Shown in pieces: positions 25,070 to 32,749 of a stretch of 64,000 nucleotides of DNA (position 1 is its first letter; the number at the start of each line of letters is the position of its first letter). The stretch lies in NCBI GenBank assembly GCA_910586825.1, contig CAJUJF010000006.1:1-64000 (forward strand), given 5' to 3'. The position numbers were made by a program, and so were the translations under genes. The notes beneath the pieces are model-generated. The model saw only the letters and a list, made by a program, of their open reading frames with translations. It had not been told where the DNA came from and made no database searches. This DNA is from an uncultured Christensenellaceae bacterium (GTDB taxonomy: Bacteria > Bacillota > Clostridia > Christensenellales > Borkfalkiaceae).

Positions 25070-26440
25070 ATGAAAATCAGGAATATCGTTTTTCCGCTTG
25101 TTACCGCCGCGCTCGTCGTTTGCGCGGTCCCCGCGCGTCGGGTATCGGAAGCGGGCAGGGCGCCCATGTACGTCGAAGGCGTTTGTGCCTCCGAAATCAC
25201 GTTGCGCGAAGATTCGCCCGTCGTCGTGGAAAAGGAGGAACTGATCTTCCGTCCGGAAAAAGACTCCGAATGGACGCAGTTCGAAGAATACGGCGCTTCC
25301 TATACGGCAGAGTACATCCTGTATAATCCGTCGTCGGAAGACGCGGTTTTAAAATTAGGTCTGCCCTTAAATTTACCGCGGGATTTTTCCGACGGGATCA
25401 CGGCGGAGAAAGTAGCGGAGCGTTGCGCGTTGACCGCAAACGGAAAGAAGGTTGCGGGAAATTTGCGTTTTAATTTCGACGCGGATCTCGCGGCGGAGAC
25501 GACGGACGCGTTTTATTCGCCAGATCTGCCCGTTCGGGAATATGAATGTACGGTCGATTTGCCCGAATCCTGTCGGAACAGCCGCTGTTTGTTACGCCTC
25601 GAATGCAGTTATAATCCCGATAAGACGCGGTTTATCACGCCCGAAGTCTGCGGTTCGGATTTCGAAAACGGCGCTCTTACCATCGAGTTTTTGTTGTCGG
25701 AACCGAGGCAGACGCTTCGGTTTGCGGTATTCGGCGAACCGATCCGGATCGCTTCGTGCGAAGTTTGGGAAATCTATTTTTCGGCGGAGAGCGAGCGATT
25801 CATTGCAAGCGCGGCGTATGACGTTATTAAAGAGACGACTTTGGCGGAACATATCCGCGGATATTTCCCGAACGATATCGAAATGAGTGAAGAGGAGGCG
25901 TTTCTGTTTGCCGTGAGTAATTTCGAACACGCGGCGCACGGTGTTCTGAACGGCTGGGTAGAGGACATCGATCCCGATCGGATCCCCCGCCGCATCGAGT
26001 ACGAAATTCTCGTCCCTTCCGGCGAGAGGACCGCGCATGCGGTCACGGTTCCGTTGTTCCCGTCTTATTCGGAGGGTTCGCGCACCTTTTTTTACGATTT
26101 TTCCGCCGCCTGGGCTTGGGCGGAATTCGGGGAGCTCAGCATCGCGGTGCAGACGGATTCGGAATATGAATTCTTTTCGCGTTTCGACTTCAAGGAAACC
26201 GACGGCGGTTTCGTGCATATCCGTGATTTTCTCCCGATGGAGCGTCTGCAATTTCAGCTTAATGATATTTCGCCGGTCGGCGGCGGGGGATTGAGCGAAC
26301 TCGAAGTCGCCTTTCTCATTCTCGGCGTTCTGGCGGCGGTCGCCGTCGTAATTATCGCGGTGTGTTTCGTTCGCCGCAGGCGGAAACTGCGCGCGGCGGA
26401 CGGGAGTAGTCAACAAGTTGGGAGAACGGATCGCGAATAG
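25070..26440 (+). CDS. Exported membrane-anchored protein, paralogue B
   Basis: A 456-residue protein with the same layout as its neighbour: signal sequence (about 1-27), extracytoplasmic domain, one C-terminal membrane helix (about 408-434) and a basic tail. Matching segments include ASYTAEYILYNPSSEDAVLKLGLPL, VFGEPIRI and ILVPSGERTAHAVTVPLFP, which line up with the equivalent parts of paralogue A. Overall identity is low, so the duplication is old. GGGAGGAG precedes the ATG. Function unknown. Confidence 0.75.
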   Translation: MKIRNIVFPLVTAALVVCAVPARRVSEAGRAPMYVEGVCASEITLREDSPVVVEKEELIFRPEKDSEWTQFEEYGASYTAEYILYNPSSEDAVLKLGLPLNLPRDFSDGITAEKVAERCALTANGKKVAGNLRFNFDADLAAETTDAFYSPDLPVREYECTVDLPESCRNSRCLLRLECSYNPDKTRFITPEVCGSDFENGALTIEFLLSEPRQTLRFAVFGEPIRIASCEVWEIYFSAESERFIASAAYDVIKETTLAEHIRGYFPNDIEMSEEEAFLFAVSNFEHAAHGVLNGWVEDIDPDRIPRRIEYEILVPSGERTAHAVTVPLFPSYSEGSRTFFYDFSAAWAWAEFGELSIAVQTDSEYEFFSRFDFKETDGGFVHIRDFLPMERLQFQLNDISPVGGGGLSELEVAFLILGVLAAVAVVIIAVCFVRRRRKLRAADGSSQQVGRTDRE

Positions 26441-26451
26441 TACGGTTTTTC

Positions 26452-26481
26452 TTGACTTTTTTCTCTGCCGCGTGATATACT
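26452..26481 (+). promoter_or_regulatory. sufCB promoter
   Basis: TTGACT (26452-26457), 18-bp spacer, TATACT (26476-26481); start near 26488. Confidence 0.75.
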
Positions 26482-26506
26482 GTTCGGGAATCGGAGAAAA
26501 GCAAAT

Positions 26507-27223
26507 ATGTTGGAATTGAAAAATATCAGCTATACCGCGGGCGAGGGCAATAAAGAGATCCTCGGCGGCGTATCGCTGAAAATCGACGAACGGTTCGTGG
26601 CGATCACGGGACCGAACGGAAGCGGCAAAAGCACGCTTGCAAAAATCATCGCGGGAATCGTTCCTCCCACGGGCGGCAAAATTCTGCTCGACGGCGAGGA
26701 TATCACGAACTGCTCCGTCACCGAACGCGCCCGCCGCGGGATCTCTTTCGCGTTTCAGCAGCCCGTGCGCTTCAAAGGGATCACGGTCAAGGATCTCGTC
26801 TCGCTTGCCGCGGGCAAGCCGATCAGCGTGGGCGAGGCGTGTTCGTATCTTTCGGAAGTCGGGCTCTGCGCGCGCGACTACGTCGGGCGGGAGGTGAACG
26901 CGTCCCTGTCGGGCGGCGAGCTGAAACGGATCGAGATCGCGACCGTGCTTGCGCGCGGGACCAAGCTCTCGGTGTTCGACGAACCGGAGGCGGGGATCGA
27001 TTTGTGGAGTTTTCAGAGCCTGATCTCGGTGTTTGAAAAGATGTACGATAAAACGCAGGGCAGTATCGTGATCATTTCCCATCAGGAGCGGATCCTGAAC
27101 ATTGCGGATAAGATCGTCGTCGTAAAGGGCGGCAGGATCGAGCGTCAGGGCACGCGGGAAGAGATCTTGCCCACCTTGCTCGGAACGAACGTATGCCGCG
27201 CGCTTACGGGGGAGGGGAAGTGA
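26507..27223 (+). CDS. sufC: Fe-S assembly ATPase SufC
   Basis: A 238-residue ABC-type ATPase that powers the SUF iron-sulfur cluster scaffold in the cytosol. Walker A GPNGSGKST (35-43), Q-loop FAFQQPVRFKG, signature LSGGELKRIE, Walker B LSVFDEPEAGID and the switch histidine in ISHQER are all present. The ERARRGISFAFQQP segment is typical of SufC. GGAG lies upstream of the ATG. It overlaps sufB by 3 bases and no sufS, sufU or sufD follows. Confidence 0.9.
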   Translation: MLELKNISYTAGEGNKEILGGVSLKIDERFVAITGPNGSGKSTLAKIIAGIVPPTGGKILLDGEDITNCSVTERARRGISFAFQQPVRFKGITVKDLVSLAAGKPISVGEACSYLSEVGLCARDYVGREVNASLSGGELKRIEIATVLARGTKLSVFDEPEAGIDLWSFQSLISVFEKMYDKTQGSIVIISHQERILNIADKIVVVKGGRIERQGTREEILPTLLGTNVCRALTGEGK

Positions 27224-28143
27224 TGGACGAGTTGGAAAAAATGCTGTTGTTGCAAATCGCCGATCTGCATAAAGTCCCCGACGGGGCGTACAATATTCGG
27301 AAGAACGGCGCGGGCGACGGGCGGCGGAGTACGGAACATATCAAAATTGAAACCAAGACGGACGGAAAGTCGGGTATCGACATTTTTATCGCGCCGAATA
27401 CGAAAAACGAGAGCGTGCATATTCCCGTCGTGATTACGGAAACGGATTACCGCGAAACGGTATACAACGATTTTTACGTGGGCGAGAACGCCGACGTTCT
27501 GATCATCGCGGGGTGCGGGATTCATAATTGCGGCGTCGAGACGGCGGAACACAGCGGCGTGCATACCTTTCATCTTGAAAAGGGCGCGAAAGTCCGTTAC
27601 GTCGAAAAGCATTACGGCGGCGGCGACGGAAACGGCGAAAACGTGATGAATCCGCAGACGGTCGTTTATCTGGAAGAGGACGCGCGTCTCGAAATGGAGA
27701 CGACGCAGATCAAGGGGATCGATTCCACGGTGCGCTACACGAAAGCGACGCTTGAAAAGGGCGCGAATCTCGTCGTGCGCGAAAAGATCTACACGCACGG
27801 CAAGCAGTTTGCCAAGACGGATTTTACCGTCGATCTGAACGGCGAGGGTTCGGGCGCGGACGTCGTGTCCCGTTCGGTCGCCGCGGGAGAGTCCCGACAG
27901 GAGTTCGTCTCGCGGATCAACGGCAACGGCGTCTGCCGCGGACATACCGAGTGCGATGCGATCATCATGGACGACGCCCGCGTGACCGCGGTTCCCGAAC
28001 TGACGGCGAACAGCGTGGACGCGGAACTCATTCACGAAGCTGCGATCGGGAAGATCGCGGGCGAACAGCTGATCAAGCTCATGACGCTCGGTCTTACCGA
28101 ACAGGAAGCGGAAGAACAGATCATCAAGGGATTTTTGAGCTGA
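27223..28143 (+). CDS. sufB: Minimal SufB/SufD-type scaffold protein
   Basis: A 306-residue protein of the SufB/SufD family, shorter than the roughly 470 residues of classical SufB. The beta-helix core has GCGIHNCGVETAEHSGVHTF, and the C-terminal helical part carries LTANSVDAELIHEAAIGKI and the ending LTEQEAEEQIIKGFL, typical of the family. With SufC alone it forms a two-gene system like the reduced SUF (SMS-type) described for anaerobes. GGGGAAG lies before the ATG within the TGATG overlap. Confidence 0.88.
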   Translation: MDELEKMLLLQIADLHKVPDGAYNIRKNGAGDGRRSTEHIKIETKTDGKSGIDIFIAPNTKNESVHIPVVITETDYRETVYNDFYVGENADVLIIAGCGIHNCGVETAEHSGVHTFHLEKGAKVRYVEKHYGGGDGNGENVMNPQTVVYLEEDARLEMETTQIKGIDSTVRYTKATLEKGANLVVREKIYTHGKQFAKTDFTVDLNGEGSGADVVSRSVAAGESRQEFVSRINGNGVCRGHTECDAIIMDDARVTAVPELTANSVDAELIHEAAIGKIAGEQLIKLMTLGLTEQEAEEQIIKGFLS

Positions 28144-28148
28144 ACGGC

Positions 28149-28185
28149 AAACGCCCGCTTGCGACAGGCAAGCGGGCGTTTTTCT
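28149..28185 (+). terminator. Terminator after sufCB
   Basis: AAACGCCCGCTTGC (28149-28162) pairs with GCAAGCGGGCGTTT (28168-28181), then TTC; 14 bp. Confidence 0.9.
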
Positions 28186-28601
28186 CAGTTTGCGGGAAGC
28201 GGCACGGGGCGCGCGGGCGGTAAATTTTCGTCCTCGCGGGGAAGTCCCGTCTGTTCGCCGTCGTCCGGTTCGGGATCCTCGGGAATGGGCATCGGTCTTC
28301 CGGGTCTGTACGGCAAAGGATACTTCTTCACTCTTTCGTTGCCCGATCTGGGGAAGGGCAGATTGCTCCTTTTATGCGGCACGGGATAGTTCGGAAGATC
28401 GGGGCAATCCGGACAGTCGGGACAGCCCGGACAGTCGGGGCAATCGGGACAGCCGTCCTTGTGATCGTGATAGCGCGTCTGAATTTCGGTATCGTTATTC
28501 GTGCGGCCGCGTTCTTTTGCGGTATCGCCGCAGGCAACGGCGCCGAGCGCGATCGTGCAGGTTGTGAGTAACAGCGCTGAAATTTTAAAAATTCGTTTCA
28601 T
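28185..28601 (-). CDS. Predicted lipoprotein with Cys-Pro-Asp repeats
   Basis: A 138-residue exported protein. The signal sequence (about 1-23) ends in ALGAVACG, with a lipobox-like cysteine at about 24. A run of CPDC-type repeats (about 51-69, seven cysteines alternating with proline and aspartate or glycine) is followed by a proline-rich basic and acidic tail. The Cys-Pro array could bind metal or form disulfides; no family is recognised. No Shine-Dalgarno sequence precedes the ATG. A weak CATACT box ends six bases upstream. Confidence 0.65.
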   Translation of the reverse strand: MKRIFKISALLLTTCTIALGAVACGDTAKERGRTNNDTEIQTRYHDHKDGCPDCPDCPGCPDCPDCPDLPNYPVPHKRSNLPFPRSGNERVKKYPLPYRPGRPMPIPEDPEPDDGEQTGLPREDENLPPARPVPLPAN

Positions 28602-28637
28602 GCAGACAGTATGAATCGGAAAAATAAATTTATTCGC

Positions 28638-28666
28638 TTGCGTTTTTCACCGATCGGTGCTATAAT
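28638..28666 (+). promoter_or_regulatory. Promoter of the TM1266/ABC operon
   Basis: TTGCGT (28638-28643), 17-bp spacer, TATAAT (28661-28666); start near 28673. Confidence 0.75.
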
Positions 28667-28672
28667 GCCTTT

Positions 28673-28784
28673 GTAAATTACCTGAACGGGAAGTGGTTTC
28701 TGACCGCAAAGGGCTGAATGAGAAGTCGTTCTTGCGTCGTTTTCGCGCACCTTCCTTCGCCTGCGTTCGGGCGGAGGTTTTTTT
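28673..28784 (+). promoter_or_regulatory. Structured leader: terminator that also contains the ribosome binding site
   Basis: CCTTCGCC (28754-28761) pairs over 8 bp with GGCGGAGG (28770-28777), followed by seven T (28778-28784) and then directly by the start codon at 28785. The Shine-Dalgarno GGAGG (28773-28777) lies within the 3' arm. Upstream, 28673-28750 contains at least one further stem (GTGGT with ACCGC around 28693-28706). This is the layout of a riboswitch or attenuator. I could not match the upstream part to a known class; TPP hallmarks are absent. Confidence 0.65.
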
Positions 28785-29033
28785 ATGGAAGAAAGACGGA
28801 TCGCGATTCTCTCCGTACTCGTCGAAAACAGAGGGGAGACGGAAAAATTAAACGCCTATTTATCCGAATACGGCGAATATATCGTCGGAAGAATGGGGAT
28901 CCCTTATCGGGAGAAGCACGTGTCCGTTCTTTCCGTCGTGCTTGACGCGCCCGTTTCGGTGACGAACGCGCTGACGGGAAAAATCGGAAAGCTCTCGGGC
29001 ATTTCCGCGAAAACGCTTTTCAGCAAAATATAA
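28785..29033 (+). CDS. TM1266-type small regulator
   Basis: An 82-residue protein of the TM1266 family, annotated as a putative regulator of iron-only hydrogenase systems, with the ferredoxin-like pattern RIAILSVLVENRGETEKLNAYL and LSVVLDAPVSVTNALTGKIGKL. No hydrogenase gene lies in the window. Here it heads an operon with an ABC importer (11-base gap), so it may regulate or sense for that transporter. Its ribosome binding site is inside the leader terminator. Confidence 0.8.
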   Translation: MEERRIAILSVLVENRGETEKLNAYLSEYGEYIVGRMGIPYREKHVSVLSVVLDAPVSVTNALTGKIGKLSGISAKTLFSKI

Positions 29034-29043
29034 AGGAGATCTT

Positions 29044-30057
29044 ATGAAAAAAACTATCTGCGCCGCGCTTGCGGCGGCAATCTGCGCTTCCGCCGCGCTT
29101 TGCGCGGTCGGCTGCGGCGAAACGTCCTCCGACGGTTATACCGTATTCGCGCCCGACGGCGCGCCCGCGCTTTCTCTTTGCAACGCGATCGCGAACGAGC
29201 CGTCCTTCGATTATCGCGTGATCGGCGCTTCTACGGTGCAACAGAAGGTCACGGGCAGGGATCCGGAAGCGGATTTTTGCGTATTGCCCTTGAACCTTGC
29301 GAGCAAACTGCTTGGGAGCGGCGATACTTATTGCATGCTCGGCACGGTCACGAACGGGAATCTCTATTTTTTGACGACGGGCGAGAACCCCGCGCTGACG
29401 GCGGAAAATTTTAAAAGCGCGTTGGCGGGAAAGAAGGTGGGGTGCGTTCAGCTTACGCAAGTCCCCGGACTGACTTTGCAGGTTGTTTTGCAGTCGTACG
29501 GCGTACCGTACGACATTGTCGGGAACGCGGGCGCGGACGAATCGGAAGGCAAGGTCGGACTCCTTGCCGTGGAAGCCGCGGACGTAACGCCCGTTTTCGG
29601 TTGCGATTACTATCTCTGTCCCGAACCCGCCGCTTCGGCAAAGATCAAGGGTACGGCGAATTTGCCAAAACCCTTCCGCATGGCGGGCGATTTGCAGGAA
29701 CTTTACGGCGGCGGAAACGGGTATCCGCAGGCGGTGCTCGTTGTAAAAAACGAAATCTTACGGCAGGATCCGTCGAGCGTGGAAAAACTCCTTTCCGCCT
29801 TCGAAGGAAGCGCGGAGTATCTTGCCGCGGCACAGCCTTCGGAATTGCTGGAATTATTGCAGGATAAGCGCACGGCGGAACTTGCGCCGGCGTTCAACGC
29901 AAATACGCTCACCCGCGAAGTCGTTGCAAACTGTTCGGTGCGCTTTACGCCCGCAAAGGACTGCAAAGAGCAGGTCAACGCCTTTCTCGGCAAACTGATC
30001 GGGGTCAATCCGAATGCGGCTTCGGCGGTGACGGATGCGTTCTATTACGTCGGGTAA
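29044..30057 (+). CDS. ABC importer substrate-binding lipoprotein (NMT1/SsuA-like)
   Basis: A 337-residue binding protein with a lipoprotein signal (about 1-24, ALCAVGCG lipobox) and two lobes of the periplasmic-binding type. The segments APDGAPALSLCNAI, FCVLPLNLASKLL and QVPGLTLQVVL recall binding proteins for nitrate, sulfonates or thiamine precursors, but the ligand cannot be named. GGAG precedes the ATG. It is followed directly by the permease and ATPase of the same importer. Confidence 0.82.
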   Translation: MKKTICAALAAAICASAALCAVGCGETSSDGYTVFAPDGAPALSLCNAIANEPSFDYRVIGASTVQQKVTGRDPEADFCVLPLNLASKLLGSGDTYCMLGTVTNGNLYFLTTGENPALTAENFKSALAGKKVGCVQLTQVPGLTLQVVLQSYGVPYDIVGNAGADESEGKVGLLAVEAADVTPVFGCDYYLCPEPAASAKIKGTANLPKPFRMAGDLQELYGGGNGYPQAVLVVKNEILRQDPSSVEKLLSAFEGSAEYLAAAQPSELLELLQDKRTAELAPAFNANTLTREVVANCSVRFTPAKDCKEQVNAFLGKLIGVNPNAASAVTDAFYYVG

Positions 30058-30823
30058 CGCCGTGAACGCGCGGAATCGCTTCGGAAAAAACTTCATATTC
30101 TCTGTTCTAGCCGTCGTTTTACTATGGCTTCTTTGGCTTGTCGCGTATTTCATCGTGGGCAACGATTACGTGTTGCCGTCCGTTGGATCGACTTTTGCGG
30201 CGATGGGGCGGATTCTTGCTTCGGCGTCCTTCTGGAACGCGTTCTGCGGAACGCTTCTGCGGACGCTGTGGGCGTTTCTTGCGTCGCTGATATGCGGCGT
30301 CGCGCTTGCGCTGTTCACGCGGCTCTTCGATTGCGTCCGCGCGGTCTTTGCGCCGCTCGTTTCGATCCTGCGTACGGTGCCGACCATGGCGGTAATTCTC
30401 GTGCTTCTGCTCTGGACGTCTCCCGCCGTCGCGCCCGTCGTCGTCGGCGTTCTTGTGCTTCTTCCCGCCGTGTACGCCGCGGCGCTTTCCGCATTCGACG
30501 GGGTGGAGGAGGAATACGGGGAACTGGTCCGCGCTTTCCGCGTCGGAAGGGCGCGCAAGGTCTTTCGCATGTATCTTCCTCTCGCCGCGCCTCCCGTGCT
30601 TCAACAGGCGGGCGGGATCTTTTCCATGGGCTTGAAGATCGTCGTTTCGGGCGAAGTGCTGTCGTCTACCTACCGCAGTCTCGGCGGCATGATGCAAGAG
30701 GCGAAGATGTTCGTGCAGATGCCCGACCTCCTTGCGCTGACCCTTGTCACCGTACTGCTGGGATTCGCGCTCGAAGGGCTCTGCGCGGTCGCCGTCCGTC
30801 TGAGCGTGAGGTGGAAAGCATGA
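30035..30823 (+). CDS. ABC importer permease
   Basis: A 262-residue membrane protein with about six helices (roughly 22-42, 68-88, 98-120, 122-145, 190-210 and 230-252) and the EAA-type loop EEYGELVRAFRVGRARKVF, which docks on the ATPase. Family: binding-protein-dependent permeases of the SsuC/ThiX type. ATG 30035 overlaps the preceding gene by 23 bases; GTG 30062 is an alternative that would remove nine residues. The stop overlaps the ATPase start (ATGA). Confidence 0.85.
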   Translation: MRSITSGNAVNARNRFGKNFIFSVLAVVLLWLLWLVAYFIVGNDYVLPSVGSTFAAMGRILASASFWNAFCGTLLRTLWAFLASLICGVALALFTRLFDCVRAVFAPLVSILRTVPTMAVILVLLLWTSPAVAPVVVGVLVLLPAVYAAALSAFDGVEEEYGELVRAFRVGRARKVFRMYLPLAAPPVLQQAGGIFSMGLKIVVSGEVLSSTYRSLGGMMQEAKMFVQMPDLLALTLVTVLLGFALEGLCAVAVRLSVRWKA

Positions 30824-31497
30824 AATTCGCAGAAGTCTCCAAACAGTACGGCGCGGTGACCGCGCTCGATAAGATTACTTTGGAATTGGAAGAGGGGAAG
30901 ATCACGGCGCTGCTCGGAGAGAGCGGCGCGGGGAAGAGCACGCTGTTAAACGCCGCGGCGGGACTGATTCCCTTTGCGGGGACGATAGAGGGCGTCGGAA
31001 AAGTTTCCTATCTGTTTCAGTCGGCAAAACTGCTCCCCAATCTCACGCTGATTCAGAATCTCCGTTTCGTGCTTCCCGCGAAATCGGAAGCGAACGCGGA
31101 AGAGATGCTTGCCCGCGTCGGGCTGTCGGGCAGGGAAAAAAGCTATCCGCACGAACTGTCGGGCGGCGAGCGCCAGCGCGTTGCCATTGCGCGCGCGTTT
31201 TTGTTCCCGCATGACACGCTTCTCATGGACGAACCGTTTTCTTCGCTCGATCTTGCGCTGAAAAAGACGCTCGTCGGGCTGGTATACGAGTTATGGCTGG
31301 AAAAGAAAAGCACCGTCGTTTTCGTCACGCACGACGTGCGGGAAGCGGCGTTGCTGTCCCATCGCGGCATCGTGCTGAAAAAAGGGCGCGTCGTGTACGA
31401 CGCGCCCATCGAAGAACCCTTCCCGCGGGATTTTTTCCGCCCGCAACCCGTGGAAAGCGCTTTCGTAAAGGCGCTGACGGGCGAAACCGAATGCTAA
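30820..31497 (+). CDS. ABC importer ATPase
   Basis: A 225-residue ATPase with Walker A GESGAGKST (33-41), Q-loop YLFQSAKLLPNLT, signature LSGGERQRVAIARAF, Walker B LLMDEPFSSLD and the H-loop VTHDVREA. The sequence style is that of SsuB/TauB-type ATPases. It is translationally coupled to the permease. Its last 4 bases overlap the end of the convergent WYL regulator, with no terminator between them. Confidence 0.9.
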   Translation: MKFAEVSKQYGAVTALDKITLELEEGKITALLGESGAGKSTLLNAAAGLIPFAGTIEGVGKVSYLFQSAKLLPNLTLIQNLRFVLPAKSEANAEEMLARVGLSGREKSYPHELSGGERQRVAIARAFLFPHDTLLMDEPFSSLDLALKKTLVGLVYELWLEKKSTVVFVTHDVREAALLSHRGIVLKKGRVVYDAPIEEPFPRDFFRPQPVESAFVKALTGETEC

Positions 31498-32420
31498 ATT
31501 CCGTAGGAGCGCGCAAGGCGCTCCGTTTCTTTTTTGATGCGTCCGACGAGAGATTCGGGCGAGAGGACGCGGATCCCCGCGCCTGCGGAGAGTATTTTCG
31601 AAGGCAGGGATTCGTCGTCCGGCAAAAGGACGTCCGCATAGAATTTTTCTTCCCTCCGATAGATATTTTCCACGCCGAGCCATTCTTCGGCGAACGGAAG
31701 CGCTTCGGCAGAGATTTCGAATCTCGCTTCCGTCTGCTTCTCCGAATCCGTCCAGAACGAAAGCGGGATGTCGTCGCGCGAAAAGGGGATGCGTTCGAAC
31801 GTCTCTTCCGTCCCGATCACCGTGCGCATTCTTCCGATTTTGAAAAGGCGGAAGGCTTCCCGCGTTCGGCACCAGGCGTAGACGTACCAGACGTTCTGCT
31901 TGTATACGAGCAGATGCGGCAGAATCGTCCGCTGCGTCCGTTCACCGCCGCGGTCGGTATAGTCGATTTCCAGCGCCATTCGCTCTTCCGTCGCCCGTTC
32001 GATCAGAGCGAGCTTGTCCGCGAATCGGCGTTCGTCTCCCCAGGTTCCGCTGTCTACGAGAATATTGCCCGAAAGGGAAGTGTCGAATTTTTCGCGCTTC
32101 ATGAGCGACGTGAGTTTTTCGATCGCGTTTGTAAGGTCGGGATCGCGCAACGCGTCGTTCATCACGCGCATCGCGTCCACCGTCCGCGCGTATTCGTCTC
32201 TCGTGAACAGCCCCCGCGGCAGTTTGTAGGCGTCGGAAATGTAGATCCCGCCCTGCGCGCCGCGCGAAAGATCGATCGGGATTCCCGCCACCGTCATTTC
32301 GTCGACGTATCGGTAGACGGACCGTTTGGAAACGCCGTACTTAGCGGCAAGTTCTCCCGCGCTTACTTTCCGCTTTGCAAGCAACGTAAAAAGCATTCCG
32401 ATCATGATTTGGTATTTCAT
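31494..32420 (-). CDS. YafY-type HTH-WYL transcriptional regulator
   Basis: A 308-residue regulator: N-terminal winged helix (about 1-60, SAGELAAKYGVSKRSVYRYVDEM) and a WYL domain (about 135-215, with VYKQNVWYVYAWCRTREAFRLFKIGRM), followed by the WCX extension. WYL domains bind small ligands or nucleic acid. GGGGGA precedes the ATG. It is divergent from the small gene at 32509 and has a perfect inverted repeat over its own -35 box, which suggests autoregulation. Confidence 0.9.
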   Translation of the reverse strand: MKYQIMIGMLFTLLAKRKVSAGELAAKYGVSKRSVYRYVDEMTVAGIPIDLSRGAQGGIYISDAYKLPRGLFTRDEYARTVDAMRVMNDALRDPDLTNAIEKLTSLMKREKFDTSLSGNILVDSGTWGDERRFADKLALIERATEERMALEIDYTDRGGERTQRTILPHLLVYKQNVWYVYAWCRTREAFRLFKIGRMRTVIGTEETFERIPFSRDDIPLSFWTDSEKQTEARFEISAEALPFAEEWLGVENIYRREEKFYADVLLPDDESLPSKILSAGAGIRVLSPESLVGRIKKETERLARSYGI

Positions 32421-32456
32421 GCTTTCCCCCGAAAAAACTTTGATTTCGTCGGAAAT

Positions 32457-32485
32457 ATTTTATGATATATGACAATATTTGTCAA
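32457..32485 (-). promoter_or_regulatory. WYL regulator promoter with overlapping inverted repeat
   Basis: Minus-strand TTGACA (32485-32480), 17-bp spacer, TAAAAT (32462-32457). The palindrome TGACAATATTTGTCA (32470-32484) covers the -35 box and part of the spacer, a likely operator. A plus-strand TATAAT at 32487-32492 adjoins it. Confidence 0.75.
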
Positions 32486-32508
32486 GTATAATGTGTATCA
32501 TATTGGGT

Positions 32509-32685
32509 ATGAAATACGACAAAATCGATGAAATGCTCGAACGTTACCGCGCGGGATTGCGGGAAGAGCGGAATCAGAAACTTGCCAGGCGGCTTGCGGT
32601 GCCGCGCACGACGGAAGAAATGCTGCGCATATTCAACGAAGCGGCATGGCTGAAAAGTCGGACGGACGAATTTACCGCGGGATGA
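32509..32685 (+). CDS. Small hypothetical protein
   Basis: A 58-residue helical, charged, soluble protein (MKYDKIDEMLERYRAG start, TTEEMLRIFNEAAWL near the end). Family unknown. I start it at ATG 32509, since the plus-strand TATAAT at 32487-32492 puts transcription near 32499. The ribosome binding site is weak (TTGGG). It lies between the divergent WYL gene, whose operator adjoins its promoter, and the tyrS leader. Confidence 0.5.
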   Translation: MKYDKIDEMLERYRAGLREERNQKLARRLAVPRTTEEMLRIFNEAAWLKSRTDEFTAG

Positions 32686-32714
32686 ATTTTCTCCGAAAAA
32701 ACCGCTCACTTCGT

Positions 32715-32743
32715 TTGACAAACGAAAACGCGGGGAGTATAAT
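32715..32743 (+). promoter_or_regulatory. tyrS promoter (leaderless start of the leader peptide)
   Basis: TTGACA (32715-32720), 17-bp spacer, TATAAT (32738-32743), a perfect consensus. GAAATC and then ATG 32750 follow, so +1 coincides with the A of the leader-peptide start codon. Confidence 0.9.
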
Positions 32744-32749
32744 GAAATC

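Noticed and set aside
28390..28460. Short repeated units like a miniature CRISPR or direct-repeat array
   Set aside because: They encode the Cys-Pro-Asp repeats of the lipoprotein; unit length is 9 bases and there are no spacers.
28673..28784. TPP riboswitch before the NMT1-like importer
   Set aside because: The conserved CTGAGA and GGATAA-type segments of the THI box are absent.
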